Source of the DNA: Pseudomonas sp. ATCC PTA-122608
GTDB lineage: Bacteria > Pseudomonadota > Gammaproteobacteria > Pseudomonadales > Pseudomonadaceae
Direction of reading: 5' to 3'
Assembly: GCF_001952855.1 (NCBI RefSeq)
Contig: NZ_LPNO01000055.1
Coordinates: 83,645-147,644 of the forward strand
Length of the DNA stretch: 64,000 nt
The notes under the pieces are model-generated. The model saw only the letters and a list, made by a program, of their open reading frames with translations, was not told where the DNA came from and did no database searches. Shown here in pieces: positions 54,066-63,499 of the stretch (the first letter of the stretch is position 1; each line of letters opens with the position of its first letter). Position numbers and translations under genes: made by a program.

Positions 54066-54512
54066 TTACTCAGGAATACGCAGCGTCTGCCCTGGGTAAA
54101 TCTTGTTCACATCCTTGAGCATCGGTTTGTTGGCCTCAAAGATTTTTTGGTACTGATTGGCATTGCCATACACCGCCAGCGAAATTGCGCTCAGGGTATC
54201 GCCTTTTTTCACCACAACAAAGCGGGCGGCCGCGACAACAGGTGCGCCGGCAGCCACGGTAATTTGGTCATCCACGCTGCCAACACCGGCAATATTGCCA
54301 GCGGCCAAAATGATTTTTTCTTTCTCTTCCTGGCTGCCCACTTCACCTTTAACGGTGACCTTATCGCCATCAACCGTCGCGGTGATATTGGGATTGCCCA
54401 ACCCGACTTCATTAATGTGCTTCTTCAGCTCATCACCCGCGTTGGCATTACCCGGCGTCAACAGATCAATCAACTTCTCGCCTGCTTCCTTAACAAAGCT
54501 AAAAATACTCAT
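54066..54512 (-). CDS. lysM: LysM/BON-domain protein (Kbp/YgaU-like)
   Basis: The protein is 148 residues. An N-terminal BON domain (about 25-85: PNITATVDGDKVTVKGEV) is followed by a LysM domain (about 98-146: VKKGDTLSAISLAVYGNANQ...YPGQTLRIPE). It is the length and architecture of E. coli Kbp, a potassium-binding protein. There is no signal peptide. The gene is monocistronic. Confidence 0.94.
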   Translation of the reverse strand: MSIFSFVKEAGEKLIDLLTPGNANAGDELKKHINEVGLGNPNITATVDGDKVTVKGEVGSQEEKEKIILAAGNIAGVGSVDDQITVAAGAPVVAAARFVVVKKGDTLSAISLAVYGNANQYQKIFEANKPMLKDVNKIYPGQTLRIPE

Positions 54513-54642
54513 GGTGCGCTCTCCTTGGGATTTAATTTCCAGATGCCAAAGACTAGACCAGTCCTACAGAATTGGGTTCCAGCCTGACCAACGACTCAAA
54601 CACGCTAGAATCCCACCGCATTGGAATAAGCCCGGAGCGAAG

Positions 54643-55530
54643 ATGGACATCAAACAGCTGAAATTCCTCATCGCCCTCGACGAAACCCGTCACTTTGGCC
54701 AGGCGGCGGCGCGCTGCCACATCACCCAGCCGACCCTGTCGATGCGCCTGCGCAGCCTGGAAGAAGAGCTACAGCTGCCGCTGGTCAATCGCGGCCAGCG
54801 TTTCGAAGGCTTTACCGCCCCCGGCGAACGCGTGCTGGCCTGGGCACGCACGGTGCTGGCCGCGTATGACGGTTTGCAGGCCGAGGCGGCGGCGTGTCGC
54901 GGCAATCTGGTGGGCACGTTGCGCCTGGGCGTGGTGCCGTTGTCGAGTTTCGATCCGCTGGCGTTGATGCAGAAGCTGCATAAGGAACACCCGAGCCTGC
55001 GCTTTGAGTTGTCAGCGCTGAGCTCCGAACAAATTCTTGAACAGCTGGCGAGCAACCGTCTGGACCTCGGCGTGTCGTACCTGGAGCGCCTGGACGCCGA
55101 GCGCTTCGACTCCCTGGCCTTGGGTGAAACCCGCATGGGCCTGCTGTACGACCAACGGTTTTTCAGCTTCGGCGACAAGCCCCTGAGCTGGGAAGCGCTG
55201 ATCGAACTGCCCTTGGGCATGCTCACCAGCGGCATGCACTTTCGCCAGTCCATCGACCACAACTTCCACAGCCGCGGCCTCAACCCACAGCCGCTGTTGC
55301 AGACCGATGCCGTCCATCAGTTGTTACAAGCCGTGCACGGCGGCCTGTGCTGCGCGGTAATGCCACTGGACGGCGGCCTCGACGCCCTCACCGAGCACTT
55401 GCGCCTGCAACCCATTGAAGACGCTCACACACTGGCCCGCCTGGGGCTGATCATGCGCCGCAGTGCGCCGCGTTCGGCGCTGGCAGAAGCCTGTTTTGCG
55501 CTGTATCAGAAATCGCTTCTGGAACCTTGA
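54643..55530 (+). CDS. LysR-family transcriptional regulator
   Basis: The protein is 295 residues. The N-terminal winged HTH (MDIKQLKFLIALDETRHFGQ, then AARCHITQPTLSMRLRSLEE) and the periplasmic-binding-like effector domain (90-295) are typical. It lies 95 bp before fdhD and the formate dehydrogenase-like gene on the same strand and probably regulates them or itself. An in-frame open stretch reaches back to 54157 but belongs to the opposite-strand lysM region. Confidence 0.9.
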   Translation: MDIKQLKFLIALDETRHFGQAAARCHITQPTLSMRLRSLEEELQLPLVNRGQRFEGFTAPGERVLAWARTVLAAYDGLQAEAAACRGNLVGTLRLGVVPLSSFDPLALMQKLHKEHPSLRFELSALSSEQILEQLASNRLDLGVSYLERLDAERFDSLALGETRMGLLYDQRFFSFGDKPLSWEALIELPLGMLTSGMHFRQSIDHNFHSRGLNPQPLLQTDAVHQLLQAVHGGLCCAVMPLDGGLDALTEHLRLQPIEDAHTLARLGLIMRRSAPRSALAEACFALYQKSLLEP

Positions 55531-55625
55531 TCGACGTCATCTATCGGTAGATCAGTACTGACGATTAGACGCGACCCTTTGTCGCGCCTAGTCTTACAGC
55601 TGAATACTTCCGGTGGTAATGCCCA

Positions 55626-56465
55626 ATGAACGCCCAGCGCCCAGTCTGCGCGGCGCCCGCCCTCGAAACGCCCGCGCCCGCCGCCAGCCAGAGTTATCAG
55701 TTTTGTAATCTCGAACACACCGAATCGGCCAGCACCGCGCTCGCCGAGGAAGTTGCGTTGGCGATTGCCTATAACGACATCAGCCAGGCAGTGATGCTGG
55801 TGACGCCAACCGACCTTGAAGACTTTATCGTCGGCTTCAGTATCGGTAGCGGCATTATCGAAGACGTTAGCGACATTTATGACCTGAAAATCAGCGGCTC
55901 GGGTTCGACCCAATACGCTCAGGTGCAGATTTCCAGCCGCGCTTTCTGGAATATGAAGCAGCAGCGCCGGCAACTGGCGGGTACCAGCGGCTGTGGGCTG
56001 TGCGGCGTGGAAGCGGTGGAACAGGCGCTGCCCAACCTCAAAGTGCTGCCCGGCGCGCCTTTGCCACCTGCCGACTGGCTGGACGGTCTGCGCCAGCGCA
56101 TCAGCGCGTTCCAACCGCTGGGCCAGTACAGCGGCGCGGTGCATGCGGCAGTGTTCATGAACAATCAGGGCGAATTGCTGCTGGGCCGTGAAGACATCGG
56201 CCGGCATAACGCTCTCGACAAGCTGATCGGCGCGCTGATCCGCCAAAAGATTCCGACCGACGGCGGCCTGGCGATTGTCACCAGTCGCTGCAGCCTCGAA
56301 CTGATCCAGAAAGTATTGCGCGCAGGCATCCAGACCCTGGTCAGCCTGTCGTCGCCCACCGGCCTGGCCCTGCAATGGGCCCGTCGGCACAACCTCAATC
56401 TCATCCACCTGCCGCAGAAAAGTGCGCCGCGGGTCTATAGCCCTGCGATGGAGAATCAAGCGTGA
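55626..56465 (+). CDS. fdhD: Formate dehydrogenase sulfurtransferase FdhD
   Basis: The protein is 279 residues. It moves sulfur from IscS to the molybdenum cofactor of formate dehydrogenases. The catalytic CxxC is in TSGCGLCGVEA. GREDIGRHNALDKLIG and TSRCSLELIQKV are family signatures. The ATG of the oxidoreductase overlaps its stop by 4 bp, so the two are made together. Confidence 0.95.
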   Translation: MNAQRPVCAAPALETPAPAASQSYQFCNLEHTESASTALAEEVALAIAYNDISQAVMLVTPTDLEDFIVGFSIGSGIIEDVSDIYDLKISGSGSTQYAQVQISSRAFWNMKQQRRQLAGTSGCGLCGVEAVEQALPNLKVLPGAPLPPADWLDGLRQRISAFQPLGQYSGAVHAAVFMNNQGELLLGREDIGRHNALDKLIGALIRQKIPTDGGLAIVTSRCSLELIQKVLRAGIQTLVSLSSPTGLALQWARRHNLNLIHLPQKSAPRVYSPAMENQA

Positions 56466-58810
56466 GCACTCATCATCAAGCCGACGACAAACCTACCCCG
56501 CGCTACAAGCCCTACAAAGGCCCGGCCGGTGGCTGGGGCGCACTGATCAGCGTGGCGCAAGCCTGGCTGACCAGCGACAACGCGCTGAAAAACATCCGCA
56601 TGATGCTCAAGACCAACCAGAACGGCGGTTTCGACTGCCCGGGCTGCGCCTGGGGTGATTCGCCGGAAAGCGGCATGGTCAAGTTCTGCGAGAACGGCGC
56701 CAAGGCGGTCAACTGGGAAGCCACCAAGCGCCGGGTCGATGCCGCATTCTTCGCCAAGCACAGCGTCAGCGCGCTGCTGGAGCAGAGCGATTACTGGCTG
56801 GAATATCAGGGCCGTCTGACCGAGCCAATGAGCTACGACGCCGAAACCGATCGCTACAAGCCCATCAGCTGGGAATCGGCTTTCGACTTGATCGGCAAGC
56901 ACCTCAATGCGCTGCCAAACCCGGACATGGCCGAGTTCTATACCTCGGGCCGGGCCAGCAACGAAGCGGCTTACCTGTATCAACTGTTCGTGCGCGCCTA
57001 CGGCACCAACAATTTCCCGGACTGCTCGAACATGTGTCACGAAGCCAGCGGCGTCGCCCTGGCGCAAAGTGTGGGCGTGGGCAAAGGCACCGTGACCTTC
57101 GATGACTTCGAACATGCGGACGCGATTTTCGTCTGGGGCCAGAACCCCGGCACCAACCATCCTCGGATGCTGGAGCCACTGCGCGAAGCGGTCAAGCGCG
57201 GCGCTCAGGTGGTGTGCATCAACCCGCTGAAGGAGCGTGGCCTGGAACGCTTCCAGCACCCGCAACACCCGCTGGAAATGCTCACAAATGGTGACAAGCC
57301 GACCAACACCGCCTACTTCCGCCCGGCGCTGGGTGGCGACATGGCCATCCTGCGCGGCATGGCCAAATTCCTGCTGCTGTGGGAACGCCAGGCTCAGGCC
57401 GAAGGCAAAGAGGCCGTGTTCGATCACGACTTCCTCAACGAACACACCGCCAACGTGCTGGATTACCTGGGCAAGATCGACGACACCTCATGGGATGAAA
57501 TCGTCGAGCAGTCTGGCCTGACCCTGGTGGAGATCGAGCAAGCCGCGCGCATGTATGCCAAAGGCAAGAACGTGATCATGTGCTGGGCGATGGGCATCAC
57601 CCAACATCGCCACTCGGTGCCGACCATCCAGGAAATCGCCAACCTGATGCTGCTGCGCGGCAACATTGGCCGCCCAGGCGCCGGCCTGTGCCCGGTGCGC
57701 GGCCACAGCAACGTGCAGGGCGACCGCACCATGGGCATCAACGAACGGCCACCGGTGGCGTTCCTTGACTCCCTGGAGCGTCGTTTCCAGTTCCAGGTGC
57801 CGCGCGACAACGGCCACAACGTGGTGGAAGCAATTCACGCCATGCTCGAAGGCCGCTCCAAGATATTTATCGGTCTGGGTGGCAACTTCGCCCAAGCCAC
57901 GCCGGACAGCCCGCGCACCTTTGAAGCCCTGCGCAATTGCGACCTGACCGTGCAGATCAGCACCAAGCTCAACCGCAGCCACCTGATGCACGGCAAGGAC
58001 GCACTGATCCTGCCATGCCTGGGCCGCACCGACATCGACATCCAGGCCGAAGGCCCGCAAGCCGTGACCGTGGAAGACTCGTTCAGCATGGTCCACGCCT
58101 CCAATGGCCAGCTGCAGCCATTGTCGAAACAGATGAAATCCGAGCCTGCGATTCTGGCGGGCATTGCTGCCGCTACATTGGGCAGCAAGCCGGTGGACTG
58201 GAACTGGCTGGTGGCCGATTACGACCGCATTCGCGACCTGATTGCCGACACCATTCCCGGCTTCAGGGACTTCAACGAACGCCTGAAAAACCCGGGTGGT
58301 TTCTACCTGGGCAACTCGGCCGGCGCCCGTCGCTGGAACACCCCTTCGGGCCGCGCCAACTTCCGCCCGAACATCCTGCCCAAGGACCTGGTGCACGAAC
58401 GCACCCGCAACACCGGGCAATTGCCGGACCTGATCATGCAGTCGATGCGTTCCCACGATCAGTACAACACCACGATTTATGGCCTGGACGATCGCTATCG
58501 TGGGGTCAAGGGTCAGCGGGATGTGTTGTTCGTCAACGAAGCCGACATCATCCGCCTAGGCTTCAAGCCAGGGCAGAAGGCTGACATCGTGTCGATCTGG
58601 GATGACGGGCGTGAGCGCCGCGTGAAGGGCTTTACCCTGCTGGCGTTTGATATTCCGGCGGGGCAGGCGGCGGCTTATTACCCGGAGGTGAACCCACTGG
58701 TACCGCTGGAGAGCACGGGGGATGGCAGCCATACGCCAACGTCGAAGTTTGTAGCGATTCGGCTGGAAGCAGCGAGCGCGACCGGACTGATCATGGCGAA
58801 GTCGGCCTAA
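56462..58810 (+). CDS. FdhF/YdeP-family molybdopterin oxidoreductase
   Basis: This 782-residue protein has the N-terminal Fe-S region FDCPGCAWGDSP plus a third Cys in VKFCENGA, then the Mo-bisMGD binding domain with FYTSGRASNEAAYLYQL, HEASGVAL and GQNPGTNHPRM. The C-terminal dinucleotide-binding domain starts near 655. Family members are formate dehydrogenase-like enzymes (YdeP in E. coli is acid-related). With fdhD in the operon, a formate or related oxidation role is likely. No electron-transfer subunit gene is adjacent, and there is no Tat signal, so it is cytosolic. Confidence 0.92.
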   Translation: MSTHHQADDKPTPRYKPYKGPAGGWGALISVAQAWLTSDNALKNIRMMLKTNQNGGFDCPGCAWGDSPESGMVKFCENGAKAVNWEATKRRVDAAFFAKHSVSALLEQSDYWLEYQGRLTEPMSYDAETDRYKPISWESAFDLIGKHLNALPNPDMAEFYTSGRASNEAAYLYQLFVRAYGTNNFPDCSNMCHEASGVALAQSVGVGKGTVTFDDFEHADAIFVWGQNPGTNHPRMLEPLREAVKRGAQVVCINPLKERGLERFQHPQHPLEMLTNGDKPTNTAYFRPALGGDMAILRGMAKFLLLWERQAQAEGKEAVFDHDFLNEHTANVLDYLGKIDDTSWDEIVEQSGLTLVEIEQAARMYAKGKNVIMCWAMGITQHRHSVPTIQEIANLMLLRGNIGRPGAGLCPVRGHSNVQGDRTMGINERPPVAFLDSLERRFQFQVPRDNGHNVVEAIHAMLEGRSKIFIGLGGNFAQATPDSPRTFEALRNCDLTVQISTKLNRSHLMHGKDALILPCLGRTDIDIQAEGPQAVTVEDSFSMVHASNGQLQPLSKQMKSEPAILAGIAAATLGSKPVDWNWLVADYDRIRDLIADTIPGFRDFNERLKNPGGFYLGNSAGARRWNTPSGRANFRPNILPKDLVHERTRNTGQLPDLIMQSMRSHDQYNTTIYGLDDRYRGVKGQRDVLFVNEADIIRLGFKPGQKADIVSIWDDGRERRVKGFTLLAFDIPAGQAAAYYPEVNPLVPLESTGDGSHTPTSKFVAIRLEAASATGLIMAKSA

Positions 58811-58822
58811 GCGACACCTTAT

Positions 58823-58917
58823 TGTGGCGAGGGAGCTTGCTCCCGTTCGGGTGCGTAGCGCCCGTAGAAATTTTGGGGCCGCTGCGCAGCCCAACGGGAG
58901 CAAGCTCCCTCGCCACA
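58823..58917. repeat. Inverted repeat element, TGTGGCGAGGGAGCTTGCTC class
   Basis: TGTGGCGAGGGAGCTTGCTC and inverse surround a spacer with GGGTGCGTAGCGCCC and GGGGCCGCTGCGCAGCCC. This is a third REP class of the genus, distinct from the GGGAGCGGGCTTGC and GTAGGAGCGAGC types in the window. Confidence 0.88.
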
Positions 58918-58945
58918 GACAGCACCTGAGCTTTTTTACGGGCAC

Positions 58946-58975
58946 AAAAAAGGCCGCTTTTGCATAAAAGCGGCC
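58946..58975 (-). terminator. Intrinsic terminator for a leftward transcript
   Basis: GGCCGCTTTT-GCAT-AAAAGCGGCC with TTTTTT on the minus strand only. No minus-strand gene ends here, so it may end a small antisense RNA starting in 58990-59130, or stop readthrough from the right. Confidence 0.6.
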
Positions 58976-59133
58976 GTTCAGAAGTAAGTAAAGACTCACA
59001 AAAACAACTTAAGTTCCGTATAAAAAACAGCAACTTAGAGAATTGTATACAACCCATACCACTGGTCGGGTTTCGATTGTCACCGTCTCGATACAACTTC
59101 AGGATCGCGCCGTCATCCTCTTGAGGTTCCTCT

Positions 59134-59613
59134 ATGAAGTTCTCCTCGATTCTCTTGTTGTCCCTTGGCCTGGTCAGTGGCGCAGCCATGGCCGGTGGCA
59201 CCACCGAAGCCGGTGTGGGCGGCGCATTGGGCGGGGTTTTAGGTTCAGTCGTAGGTCAGCAGTTGGGCGGTAACACCGGTTCAGCCATCGGTGCGGCCCT
59301 CGGCGGCGCAGGCGGCAGTGCGGTCGGCGCAGACAAGCGTAGCCGCGGCGAAGCTGCCATTGGCGGCGCATTGGGCGCAGCCGGCGGCAACGTGGTGGGT
59401 CGCAGTGTCGGCGGCAGCACCGGCAGCCTGATCGGCGCAGCAGCCGGCGGTGGCGCTGGTGGCGCGCTGGGCAACTACATGGGCAACAAGAGCGATGACG
59501 ATGATCGTCGTTACCGTGGGCGTGATAACCGCCGTTATGACCGCGATGATCATCGCGGGCGCGGTCATGCGTATGGGCATCGCAAGAACAAGCATCACTA
59601 TCGCCACCGCTAA
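59134..59613 (+). CDS. Glycine-zipper envelope protein
   Basis: The protein is 159 residues with signal peptide (cleavage after AAMA). A Gly-rich core of repeated GGALGG/GSAVG/GGAGG units (22-115) forms glycine zippers, then an Asp-rich and basic His/Arg tail (DDDDRRYRG...). Similar proteins sit in the periplasm or outer membrane. Function is unknown. The gene starts behind GAGGTTCCTCT. A REP element begins 12 bp after the stop. Confidence 0.9.
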   Translation: MKFSSILLLSLGLVSGAAMAGGTTEAGVGGALGGVLGSVVGQQLGGNTGSAIGAALGGAGGSAVGADKRSRGEAAIGGALGAAGGNVVGRSVGGSTGSLIGAAAGGGAGGALGNYMGNKSDDDDRRYRGRDNRRYDRDDHRGRGHAYGHRKNKHHYRHR

Positions 59614-59624
59614 GGCATTCCACC

Positions 59625-59724
59625 TGTAGGAGCGAGCTTGCTCGCGATGGTCGTCAACGATGACGATGGAAACCTGACACGCCGCTGCGCTCTCGGGTTT
59701 TTCGCGAGCAAGCTCGCTCCTACA
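59625..59724. repeat. REP doublet, TGTAGGAGCGAGC class
   Basis: TGTAGGAGCGAGCTTGCTCG and inverse around a spacer of about 55 bp. The right arm contains the stop codon of the next minus-strand gene. Confidence 0.92.
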
Positions 59725-60151
59725 GTGCCAAGCGCTGCAAGGCCTCTCGCAGCGCTGGCGGAATCGTCACCGGCTGGTTCGACGCCCGATCTACAAACAC
59801 ATGCACAAACCTCCCCGCCGCACAGGCCTCATCCTCCCCGGCCTTGAACACCGCCAGCTCATACTGCACTGAACTGTTGCCCAACTTGCCCACCCGCAGG
59901 CCAATCTCGATGCGGTCCGGAAAGGCAATTGAGGCGAAGTAGTCGCACGCCGAACTCACCACAAATCCCACCACCTCACCGTCATGAATATCCAACCCGC
60001 CCTGCTCGATCAGGTAGGTATTCACCGCCGTGTCGAAAAAGCTGTAGTAGGTGACGTTATTCACATGGCCATAAACGTCGTTGTCGTGCCAGCGCGTGAT
60101 GATTGGCTGGAAGTAGCGGTAATCGGCGCGCTGTGGGATGGCATTGGTCAT
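59720..60151 (-). CDS. Acyl-CoA thioesterase (4HBT)
   Basis: This 143-residue hot-dog-fold protein has the signature RWHDNDVYGHVNN with the catalytic Asp near the N-terminus. It is cytosolic and likely acts on a small acyl-CoA. Its TAG stop (59720-59722) lies inside the REP arm. The upstream gene is the M15 peptidase on the same strand, 60 bp away, so they may be co-transcribed. Confidence 0.9.
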   Translation of the reverse strand: MTNAIPQRADYRYFQPIITRWHDNDVYGHVNNVTYYSFFDTAVNTYLIEQGGLDIHDGEVVGFVVSSACDYFASIAFPDRIEIGLRVGKLGNSSVQYELAVFKAGEDEACAAGRFVHVFVDRASNQPVTIPPALREALQRLAL

Positions 60152-60211
60152 CGATAAAGCCCGGGTAAGAAGAGGCTATCTTGATACTGGGTTCAAGCCC
60201 TACCCGCAAGC

Positions 60212-61069
60212 CTAGGTTGGGCTTTGCTCAACCGTTTCGTGGACACACCCCATACGCTTGAGAGCTTGATCCGTCTCAACCGAATGCTGCAGGCACTGGC
60301 GGTAAGCAGCGATATACGCCTCGATTGCAGCACTGGCCTGCTGCGGCGTGACCCGTGCCAGGTACTCCACGAACGAACGCCGGCCAATCTGGAAGTGCTG
60401 GTAGTCCAGTGGAAAATCCCAATAGCCGCCCCATGTCAAAAAGCCGTGGTCGGCAAACAGGTCAATCACCTCCTCTGCCCGGCCAGGACGCGCAGGCTTG
60501 CCAGGGCGAGCATCCAGGCGGTTAACGGCAGTCACAGTACTCGCCTTGGGCTCAACGGTGGCCTGCCCGGTGAATTCACCTCCCGGGCTACGCCGGAATA
60601 GCACAAACGGGTTTTGCAGCGGATTTAGATCAATTGCAGCACCGTAGGCATGCAGCGACCACCCCAAAGCCCCACTGATCTGCCGCCCGTTAAAACCACT
60701 GGTATTGTTGCGGGCCATCGACACCTTGTCATTGCCTCGATAGGTTTCCAGTGTGACCGCCTGGTTCACCGGAAACCGGCGCTGCAGCAACTGATTGAAG
60801 ATCTCCTCCACATGGGGGGCGATGACATCCAGCACCACAAGTTGCCCGTTGTTATGCAGCACTCCGTCAAAGTCCACATAGCTGAACGTGACTCGTGCGA
60901 GGCGTGCACAGGGCAGCGGGTTGGAGGTGGTGATGGTGTTGCGAAGCTGCATTCGCCGACAGTCATTGACGCTCAACGGTGTGACGGACGCCATCGTACT
61001 TTGGGCGACCAGCATCCCGACGAACAGTACGGCTCCGTGGACAACACCACGAGAAAAACCAATAGTCAT
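60212..61069 (-). CDS. M15 family metallopeptidase (VanY-like D-Ala-D-Ala carboxypeptidase)
   Basis: This 285-residue protein has a signal peptide or anchor (MTIGFSRGVVHGAVLFVGML, cleavage after TMA). The zinc motif SLHAYGAAIDLN contains the SxHxxGxAxD pattern, and a second His/Asp pair is in PLDYQHFQIG. It is likely a periplasmic murein carboxypeptidase. It is larger than the usual M15 domain because the N-terminal 80 residues add an unassigned segment. Confidence 0.87.
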   Translation of the reverse strand: MTIGFSRGVVHGAVLFVGMLVAQSTMASVTPLSVNDCRRMQLRNTITTSNPLPCARLARVTFSYVDFDGVLHNNGQLVVLDVIAPHVEEIFNQLLQRRFPVNQAVTLETYRGNDKVSMARNNTSGFNGRQISGALGWSLHAYGAAIDLNPLQNPFVLFRRSPGGEFTGQATVEPKASTVTAVNRLDARPGKPARPGRAEEVIDLFADHGFLTWGGYWDFPLDYQHFQIGRRSFVEYLARVTPQQASAAIEAYIAAYRQCLQHSVETDQALKRMGCVHETVEQSPT

Positions 61070-61182
61070 GGGCAGTTCCTTTGCAGAAGAAGTGGAGCAT
61101 CAAACCTTCTCACCTGCGGGCAAAGCCTAGCTGTCGGCGGCGTCTGCCAATGGGTGGGAAATCACGACCCCAGGCCCGGAAA

Positions 61183-63120
61183 TCAGAGCGCTTCCAAACC
61201 CGCCTCTGCCCACTCACGCACCTCAGCGTAGGAATACTCCTCCAGCACAGCAAAACCTGGAATCCCTTTCGCCTTCAATTTGGTAAACAAAGGCACGCTG
61301 ATCCCGCCCAGAAACCGCGTCAAACGCTCAGCGCCCGGCAGGTGGCCGTTGTATTCATGATGCCTGTGGATAAATTCACCGCACAGTGCCAGGAAGTTTT
61401 TATCCACAAGCGGCGGCAAGCTCGGCGGCGCCGGCAAGTGGGCGACGTTGCCGTGGCACACCGAGCAGTGCCCGCACTGCCGGGGCGCGTTTTCATCCCC
61501 GAAGTAGTGCGCCAGGCGGTAACCCAGGCACTCCTCCGTCGCGAACAGATCCAGCATGGCGTGAATCCGCGCCACCTCCGTCACCTCATGCTGCTTGAAG
61601 CCTGTGTATAACTCCGTGCTCAGTACCTGTGGATCAAAGTCGGTATTCAGCAGGGCGTAGACCTCGGTCATCTGCTTGCTTTCCATCTCGATCAGGCCCT
61701 GCTCCTGGAAATAATCCAGGGCCTTCACCACACGATTGCGCTCGGCCTGATGCTGTTGATACAGCGCGTCGAAATCCACCGTCGCCCAGGTTTTTGCCCT
61801 TTTACAGACCTGGATGATCGCCGCGACAAACTGCTGCCGCTCACCGGAAAAGCGCGCCAGTAGTGCTTCAGGTTCAATCAGATACTTGAAGCGGTATTCG
61901 GCATAAAACGCATAGCGCGGCGCGATCACACCTTTGAGTTCAAGCTGCACCAGCAACGTCTTGAGCGGTAGCTCGCGGATGTTGCTGAGGTCCGAAAGTG
62001 AGCGGAGTAGAAACTCCCATTGCCCATCACCACGAGCGGCCTGTATTTCTTCCAGGACGCGGCGAATACCTTCCTGTTCCGGGGTGTCGCCGTACACAAA
62101 GTTTTCCAGGATATTCAGGCTGTCGCGGTTGGCCAAAACCAGACAGTCAGATGGCTGCCCGTCACGCCCGGCACGGCCGATTTCCTGGCTGTAGTTCTCG
62201 ATGGATTTGGGCAGGTCGAAATGCACGACGTTACGGATATCGCTCTTGTCGATGCCCATGCCGAAGGCGATGGTAGCGACGATGCAATTGGATTGGCCGC
62301 CCATGAACCGCTTCTGAATGCCCTCGCGTTTATCGTGGGCCAAGCCCGCGTGATAAGCCTCGGCCTGGATGCCGTTGCGATTCAAATGCTCGGCAATGTG
62401 TTCAGCGGTTTTCTGCAGGGTGACGTAGACGATGCTCGGCTGATTGGCCCGCTCCTTCATCCATTCCACCAGGCGTCGGCGCTTGTCCTGGCCGCTGACC
62501 GGCTCCACCAGCAGGTTGAGGTTGGAGCGGTAGAAGCCGGTGGTGATCACATCGTCCGGTGCAATGGCGAACTTGGCCTGCATGTCAGCGATCACCTTGG
62601 GCGTCGCCGTGGCTGTCAACAGCAGCGCCTGGGGGATCCGGAACTCGCGCTGGTAGTCCGGCAGCTTCAAGTAGTCCGGACGGAAGTTATGGCCCCACTC
62701 GGAAATACAGTGGGCTTCGTCCACCACCAGCAGCGAGATCGGCACGCTTTGCAGGAAGTTGCGGAACCGCTCGTTCTTCAGGCGCTCCACGGAAACCATC
62801 AGGATTTTCAGCTCACCCGAACGCGCCCGAGCCATGACGTCATTGGCGTCATCGCGGCTCTGGGCCGAATCGATACTGCCTGCCGAGATACCGTGGCGCT
62901 GCAAGAAACCCAACTGGTCCTGCATCAACGCCAACAGCGGCGACACCACCAGCGTCAGGTGCGGGAGCAAGACGGCGGAAAGTTGATAGCACAAGGACTT
63001 GCCGGAACCGGTGGGGAAAATCGCCGCCGCCGAACGGCCGGCCAGCACGGCACTGATCGCCGCCTCCTGGCCCAAACGAAACTGTGGATAACCAAAGACC
63101 TGTTGGAGGGTGTTGTGCAT
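61183..63120 (-). CDS. recQ: RecQ-family ATP-dependent DNA helicase
   Basis: This 645-residue SF2 helicase has Walker A TGSGKS, motif II DEAH (VVDEAHCISEWGH), motif III TATAT, motif VI QEIGRAGRDGQ, and the Cys-rich zinc site CGHCSVC after the RecQ-C domain (near residue 545). A canonical C-terminal HRDC sequence is not obvious in the last 80 residues. It unwinds 3'-5' in recombination and fork repair. It lies alone between the M15 gene and the YhfG/Fic operon. Confidence 0.94.
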   Translation of the reverse strand: MHNTLQQVFGYPQFRLGQEAAISAVLAGRSAAAIFPTGSGKSLCYQLSAVLLPHLTLVVSPLLALMQDQLGFLQRHGISAGSIDSAQSRDDANDVMARARSGELKILMVSVERLKNERFRNFLQSVPISLLVVDEAHCISEWGHNFRPDYLKLPDYQREFRIPQALLLTATATPKVIADMQAKFAIAPDDVITTGFYRSNLNLLVEPVSGQDKRRRLVEWMKERANQPSIVYVTLQKTAEHIAEHLNRNGIQAEAYHAGLAHDKREGIQKRFMGGQSNCIVATIAFGMGIDKSDIRNVVHFDLPKSIENYSQEIGRAGRDGQPSDCLVLANRDSLNILENFVYGDTPEQEGIRRVLEEIQAARGDGQWEFLLRSLSDLSNIRELPLKTLLVQLELKGVIAPRYAFYAEYRFKYLIEPEALLARFSGERQQFVAAIIQVCKRAKTWATVDFDALYQQHQAERNRVVKALDYFQEQGLIEMESKQMTEVYALLNTDFDPQVLSTELYTGFKQHEVTEVARIHAMLDLFATEECLGYRLAHYFGDENAPRQCGHCSVCHGNVAHLPAPPSLPPLVDKNFLALCGEFIHRHHEYNGHLPGAERLTRFLGGISVPLFTKLKAKGIPGFAVLEEYSYAEVREWAEAGLEAL

Positions 63121-63328
63121 AAGCTGTCACTCCATTGACCGCTGAACGAGCCCAAAACATAGACCAGCGCACTCAGCGAATCGAGAAAGGTCGCAATGAA
63201 AAAAGAGACAGGATGATACACAGCCTGGGCAATGGAGTAGGTACCAGTAGGAAACGTCCAACCTTAAGCAGGACGCATCTCGAAACCCATTGCGCTACAA
63301 TCAACGCTTGCCATAAGAGGACGCTGTA

Positions 63329-63499
63329 ATGAGCGAACTGACGTTTGAGCAAAAGCAGGATCACTACGACAAGATCCGCCGTTCCAACTACCTGGCCAGC
63401 CTGCGCCTGGAAGGGTTCGACACCCAGCCCGCCGATGTCGACAAACCCCTGCCGACCCGCGAAGCCGTCCTCGCCAAGTACCGCAACACCCCACGCTGA
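63329..63499 (+). CDS. yhfG: YhfG-type antitoxin of Fic
   Basis: The protein is 56 residues. SLRLEGF (residues 25-31) fits the (S/T)xxxE(G/N) inhibitory helix that blocks the Fic active site, placing this pair in class I. The ATG follows a weak AAGAGGA; the TGA overlaps the fic ATG (TGATG), so translation is coupled. In family terms it silences the following toxin. Confidence 0.9.
   Translation: MSELTFEQKQDHYDKIRRSNYLASLRLEGFDTQPADVDKPLPTREAVLAKYRNTPR

Larger units (their letters stand above)
58811..59133. other. Intergenic region with REP element and minus-strand terminator
   Basis: This 323-bp gap between the oxidoreductase and the glycine-zipper gene holds the REP element and a terminator-like hairpin oriented to the left. 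The promoter of the glycine-zipper gene must be in 58980-59120. No gene is evident. Confidence 0.6.
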
